A stretch of 64,000 bases of DNA, from NCBI GenBank assembly GCA_036307185.1, contig JAXJYC010000063.1:1-64000 (forward strand), in the 5' to 3' direction. Both the position numbers and the translations under genes were made by a program. This DNA comes from SVEL01 sp017381055 (lineage in GTDB: Bacteria > Bacillota > Clostridia > Lachnospirales > Lachnospiraceae). Positions 60,833-64,000 of this stretch are shown here, in pieces (position 1 is the first letter of the stretch; every line of letters starts with the position of its first letter). The notes beneath the pieces were generated by a model. The model did no database searches and was not told the DNA's origin. It saw only the letters and a program-made list of their open reading frames with translations.

Positions 60833-61231
60833 ATGTATTTATCAATTTTAGAGAGAGAAAAGAAAAAATTATTTTATCAATTAGCTGTTGCAATAGCATC
60901 GGTAGATTGTGTATGCAGTGATGAAGAAAAGATTATGTTAAATAGTTATTGTAAGGAGATGGATTTAAAATATCCAGAAATTGATATTAAGCCAATAGAT
61001 GAAATATTACAGAAATTAAATGAGATTACAAATATTCAAGAGAAAAAAATAATAATTTTTGAAGTTGTTGGTTTAGTTTTGGCTGATAAAATCTGCAATG
61101 CAAAAGAAGAGGAAGTATTAAGATGTATTGAAAAAGTGTTTGATATGGATATTAATTATACAAATAAATGTAAAGAATTGATAGTGGAGTATCTAAGACT
61201 ACAAGAAAAAATTAACACTGAAGTGTTATAG
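60833..61231 (+). CDS. TerB-like helical protein
   Basis: The 132-aa all-helical protein contains LAVAIASVDCVCSDEEKIMLNSYCKEM, IIIFEVVGLVLADKICNAKEEEVLRCIEKVF: two similar halves with an acidic loop after each hydrophobic helix, the TerB fold pattern. TerB proteins are associated with metal binding and with stress or phage-defence complexes. GGAGG overlaps the end of the Cys-cluster gene. Confidence 0.65.
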   Translation: MYLSILEREKKKLFYQLAVAIASVDCVCSDEEKIMLNSYCKEMDLKYPEIDIKPIDEILQKLNEITNIQEKKIIIFEVVGLVLADKICNAKEEEVLRCIEKVFDMDINYTNKCKELIVEYLRLQEKINTEVL

Positions 61232-61244
61232 GAGGATAGTAGTT

Positions 61245-62693
61245 ATGTTTGATTCAAATGATAGTTCTGAAATAAATAATGTAGAAAATAAGGATTGTAA
61301 GCACAAGAATGATAAGGCGAGTGATTTTTCTAAAATTGCAGCAGGGTTATCTGCTACAAATACTACTCAAACAATGGTACAACAAGCAACAAAAACATTT
61401 GCAAAACCTAGTACATTTACCGGGAATCGTTCTTTGTTTGATAGCGGTGTAGCAAAAGTGAATGCGAAAAAAACAGCATTTGGGTCGGGTAATCCTGTGG
61501 TAGACCCTTATACAGGGGATAGATTAGTATTAACTAAAAGAGAAGCACGTATGCTTTACGGAGATGATTGGACCAAACATTTGGCGGAATCTGACCATAT
61601 TATTCCGCTTGAAAAACGATTTGATCAAACTAAAAAAAAACCATGGCTTACCACGGATGATATTAAAAATACATCTAACAGTAAAGATAATCTTGAAGTT
61701 GTATCAAGAAAGTATAATAATGCGAAAAGAAGCAGAACAAATGAGGAATTTGTTACCGATGAAGAATATTTGAAAAAGACAGGAGTAAATCTTTCAGAAG
61801 AACAAAAAGCAAATGCTATTGAACGACAAAAAAAGGCTCAAAAAAACTTAAATAAAAGTGATTTTAAGAATTCAGCTAAAAATATAGCAAAAACAGGTCA
61901 TAAAGCAGGTATGGCTGGAGCACAGTCAGCGGGGGTTTCTGCATTAACAGTATCAGGAATTATGAATATGGTTTCTGTAATTAAGGGAGAAAAAAATAGT
62001 GAGGAGGCAATTAAGGATACTATAAAAGATGGAGGTAAGGCAGCTGTTACAGGGTATGCTATGACCGGAGGACTTACGGTAGCAACCCATTCATTGTCAA
62101 CATCATCTTCAAAATTTGTCAAAGGTCTTGCATCATCAAATGTACCAGGCAAAGTAATTACTGCTGTTTTGGTTACAGGAGATACAATAAAGAAATGGGG
62201 ATATGGTGAAATAACTACTCAGGAATGTATAATTGAATTAGGAGAAAAAGGGTTAAATGTTGCAACAGCAGGATATTCAATGGCAATAGGACAGGCATTG
62301 ATACCGATACCGATAGTTGGTGGAGCAATAGGAGCGTTAGTTGGAAGTGTACTGACTAGCAATTATTATAATAGTTTAATAAATGATTTGAAAAATAAAC
62401 AGCTTGAGCATCAAGAAAGAATGCGAATAATAGAAGAATGTAATAAGGCGGCAGAGCAAACAAAGAAGTTCAGAAGTGAATTAGAAGAATATTTAGAAGC
62501 GTATTTTAAAGAGTACCGAGAATGTTTTGATGATGCCTTGTCTACAATGCGATTTGCTTATAAATCAGGAGATGCAGATGGAGTAATAACAAGTGCAAAT
62601 GAAATTACCAATAAACTTGGAGGTAAGGTCTATTATAATACTGTTGAGGAATTTAAAGGATTTTTAGATAGTGAAGAAGTGGATGAATTTTAG
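61245..62693 (+). CDS. HNH nuclease domain fused to a Gly-rich hydrophobic region
   Basis: In the 482-aa protein, a low-complexity Thr/Ser/Lys head (1-80) leads to an HNH-like domain at about 85-170: DPYTGDRLVLTKREARMLYG, then ESDHIIPLEKRF (Asp117-His118), NSKDNLEVV (Asn149) and YNNAKRSR (Asn159, Lys161), which is the expected beta-beta-alpha-metal order. Residues of about 215-380 are rich in Gly, Ala and Ser with several hydrophobic stretches (IPIPIVGGAIGALVGSVL), resembling a glycine-zipper membrane-insertion region. The C-terminus is a charged helix. AGGAGGATAG precedes the ATG. It has no signal peptide, and no secretion partner is seen, so a phage-responsive effector is as likely as a secreted toxin. 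Confidence 0.7.
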   Translation: MFDSNDSSEINNVENKDCKHKNDKASDFSKIAAGLSATNTTQTMVQQATKTFAKPSTFTGNRSLFDSGVAKVNAKKTAFGSGNPVVDPYTGDRLVLTKREARMLYGDDWTKHLAESDHIIPLEKRFDQTKKKPWLTTDDIKNTSNSKDNLEVVSRKYNNAKRSRTNEEFVTDEEYLKKTGVNLSEEQKANAIERQKKAQKNLNKSDFKNSAKNIAKTGHKAGMAGAQSAGVSALTVSGIMNMVSVIKGEKNSEEAIKDTIKDGGKAAVTGYAMTGGLTVATHSLSTSSSKFVKGLASSNVPGKVITAVLVTGDTIKKWGYGEITTQECIIELGEKGLNVATAGYSMAIGQALIPIPIVGGAIGALVGSVLTSNYYNSLINDLKNKQLEHQERMRIIEECNKAAEQTKKFRSELEEYLEAYFKEYRECFDDALSTMRFAYKSGDADGVITSANEITNKLGGKVYYNTVEEFKGFLDSEEVDEF

Positions 62694-62707
62694 GGAGGAG
62701 GAAAAAA

Positions 62708-64000
62708 ATGCCAATACCAGTTTTGTTAGCAGGAGTTGGAGTAGCTGCTACTGCAATAGGTGCAGGAGGACATATTTGTGCTAAAGAAACAAATGAAAAA
62801 GCTACAGAAGTTTCAGAGAAAGCAAAAAGAATATATGATGAAGAAAAAGATAAATTAGATGAATCAAAGAAGTGCGCAGAGGAAGCTTTAATATCATTAG
62901 GTTACGAAAAAAAGAATGTTTTGAATAGTTCAATGAAACGTTTTTTGAATTCATATGAAAAGATAAAGAGCGTTAAAATGAAAGAATCTGTGGGATTGGA
63001 AGAACTATCGAAGTTTTCAATCACTCAAGAAGATGCTTTGCAACTTAAGGAGATGACGAATGTCTATTCGGGTGCTATTAAAAGAGGGGCAGCAGGTGCG
63101 GCTACAGGTGCAATAGTGGCATTAGCAGCAAGCGGTTCATTATCAATTGTAACAAGTGGTTTGTCTATGGCTGGTATGTGCTTATCGTTAGGTGAAGTCG
63201 GGGCAGCAGCGAGTATAGCTGGTTCTTCTTTATCTTTTGGAGCAGCTATGACTCCAATTGCAGCTATAGCTGCTCCAGTAGTTTTATTTACGGGTGTTTC
63301 AGCTAGTATTAAAGCTGATGAAAATTTGGAAAAAGCAAATGTTATGTATGCAGAGGCAATGGCAGCAGTTGAAAAAATGAAAGTATCTGAAACAATGTGT
63401 AATGCTATTAGAGATAGATCTAAAATGTATAATGAGTTATTAACAGAGTTGGATACAATGTTTGCTGAATGTGCATATTTATTGGATGAAGTTATTTACA
63501 GAAGAGATAGACTTGTGAAAAAAACAATGACTACACAGGATTTTACTGAGGAAGAGGTAAGACTAATTGCGGTTACCAGAGCATTAGCAGGAGCTGTAAA
63601 AGCAATAATAGATACTCCCATTTTATCAAAGGAGGGTGAAATAACAAAAGAATCAGAGGAAGTACATAATGAAACAAAGAAACAATTACCAGGTTTTTCT
63701 TCGTCAGTATCGACAGTAAAAGAAATTGATTATAGTGCTATTTATGATGAACAAGATAAGATGTTTATCTTGGAAAAGAAGGAAGAATATGAACAAATAT
63801 GTGCAAATCTTTCGGGGTATTCTTGTGAAGAATTATGGGAATTAATACAAGAAATCCAACTGTATTCGGAGCCAGAACTTTTTGATTGTGCTGATAGGGT
63901 GATTAATGAATTAAGAATACAGGAAGAATATGAAAAAGCAGAATTACTTGATGCTATTGAGGTTGCAGAATTTTATGAATTAGATGTTCTATATTCAGAA
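62708..64000 (+). CDS. Gly-rich hydrophobic protein, truncated by the window end
   Basis: The open frame has 431 codons and no stop before base 64000. The ATG at 62708 follows GGGAGGAGG, 14 bp after the HNH gene. It opens with a Gly-rich hydrophobic helix (PVLLAGVGVAATAIGAGG), then charged coiled coil, then a hydrophobic Gly/Ala-rich stretch at residues of about 125-205 (GAAGAATGAIVALAASGSLS; AAIAAPVVLFTGVSASI), and again charged helices. This repeats the composition of the C-terminal part of the HNH protein, suggesting the two interact or insert in membrane together. No enzyme motif is visible in the part available. Confidence 0.75.
   Translation, partial: MPIPVLLAGVGVAATAIGAGGHICAKETNEKATEVSEKAKRIYDEEKDKLDESKKCAEEALISLGYEKKNVLNSSMKRFLNSYEKIKSVKMKESVGLEELSKFSITQEDALQLKEMTNVYSGAIKRGAAGAATGAIVALAASGSLSIVTSGLSMAGMCLSLGEVGAAASIAGSSLSFGAAMTPIAAIAAPVVLFTGVSASIKADENLEKANVMYAEAMAAVEKMKVSETMCNAIRDRSKMYNELLTELDTMFAECAYLLDEVIYRRDRLVKKTMTTQDFTEEEVRLIAVTRALAGAVKAIIDTPILSKEGEITKESEEVHNETKKQLPGFSSSVSTVKEIDYSAIYDEQDKMFILEKKEEYEQICANLSGYSCEELWELIQEIQLYSEPELFDCADRVINELRIQEEYEKAELLDAIEVAEFYELDVLYSE

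Noticed and set aside
1..64000. tRNA genes, rRNA genes and CRISPR arrays
   Set aside because: No cloverleaf with GTTCGANTC-type T-arms, no rRNA blocks and no regularly spaced direct repeats with unique spacers were seen on either strand.

Overview
The window is chromosomal DNA of a low-GC, AT-rich Firmicute, most likely a member of the Lachnospiraceae (Clostridia). The evidence is a SigG-type sporulation sigma factor, a dgt-dnaG-rpoD macromolecular-synthesis cluster, type A RNase P RNA, several families typical of that group (DUF6033-like, DUF4250, DUF5716/DUF5717-like, TIGR04086), fermentative metabolism (pyruvate formate-lyase, pyruvate phosphate dikinase), and consistent AGGAGG-type ribosome binding sites with TTGACA-17-TATAAT promoters. 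Family calls come from reading the translated sequence, not from database searches.

Layout. 1-2.8 kb: amidohydrolase, DUF6033-like protein and sigG. 2.9-3.6 kb: a gene-free imperfect palindrome of about 650 bp. 3.7-11.4 kb: core block deoD, dgt, dnaG, rpoD, trmK, a TGS/uridine-kinase-like protein and rnpB. 11.4-12.8 kb: pyrBI on the minus strand. 13.0-18.6 kb: a compact Tad-like (type IVc pilus or secretion) operon with TadZ, TadA and TadB/C-like proteins and four small membrane-anchored proteins, one of 55 aa. 18.6-25.3 kb: CorC-like protein, dihydrofolate reductase, SEC-C protein, lipid kinase, a second full-length RpoD, a second large palindrome and an ABC-F ATPase. 25.5-31.0 kb: a GlgX-like GH13 protein with all three catalytic residues replaced, HAD phosphatase, DUF4250, AAA ATPase and citrate synthase. 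31.3-40.0 kb: rarA, then a four-gene cassette of unknown function (1186-aa DUF5717-like, Hsp70/actin-fold DUF5716-like, repeat protein, coiled-coil membrane protein) and a thioesterase. 40.0-42.9 kb: pyruvate formate-lyase split into a 697-aa core and a separate 79-aa glycyl-radical protein. 43-49.6 kb: surface lectin, SpoIID-like/peptidoglycan-binding protein, small membrane protein, Na/Pi cotransporter behind a Pho-box-like repeat, and a lipoprotein. 49.7-55.7 kb: glycyl-tRNA synthetase, HD-GYP protein and ppdK.

From the 3' end of ppdK (55.7 kb) to the window end the content becomes accessory. The last codons of ppdK plus its terminator are duplicated at 58.03-58.15 kb and bracket about 2.3 kb carrying a GIY-YIG-like protein, a coiled-coil/HTH protein and a ToxIN-type (type III) toxin-antitoxin locus. 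Beyond it lie a small conserved protein, an HExxH protein and a WYL-domain regulator. The regulator is divergent from an operon (60.57 kb to beyond the edge) encoding a YkgJ-like Cys-cluster protein, a TerB-like protein, an HNH nuclease fused to a Gly-rich hydrophobic region, and a truncated Gly-rich hydrophobic protein. This last operon is the best candidate here for an undescribed defence or conflict system; that role is inferred from domain content and context only.
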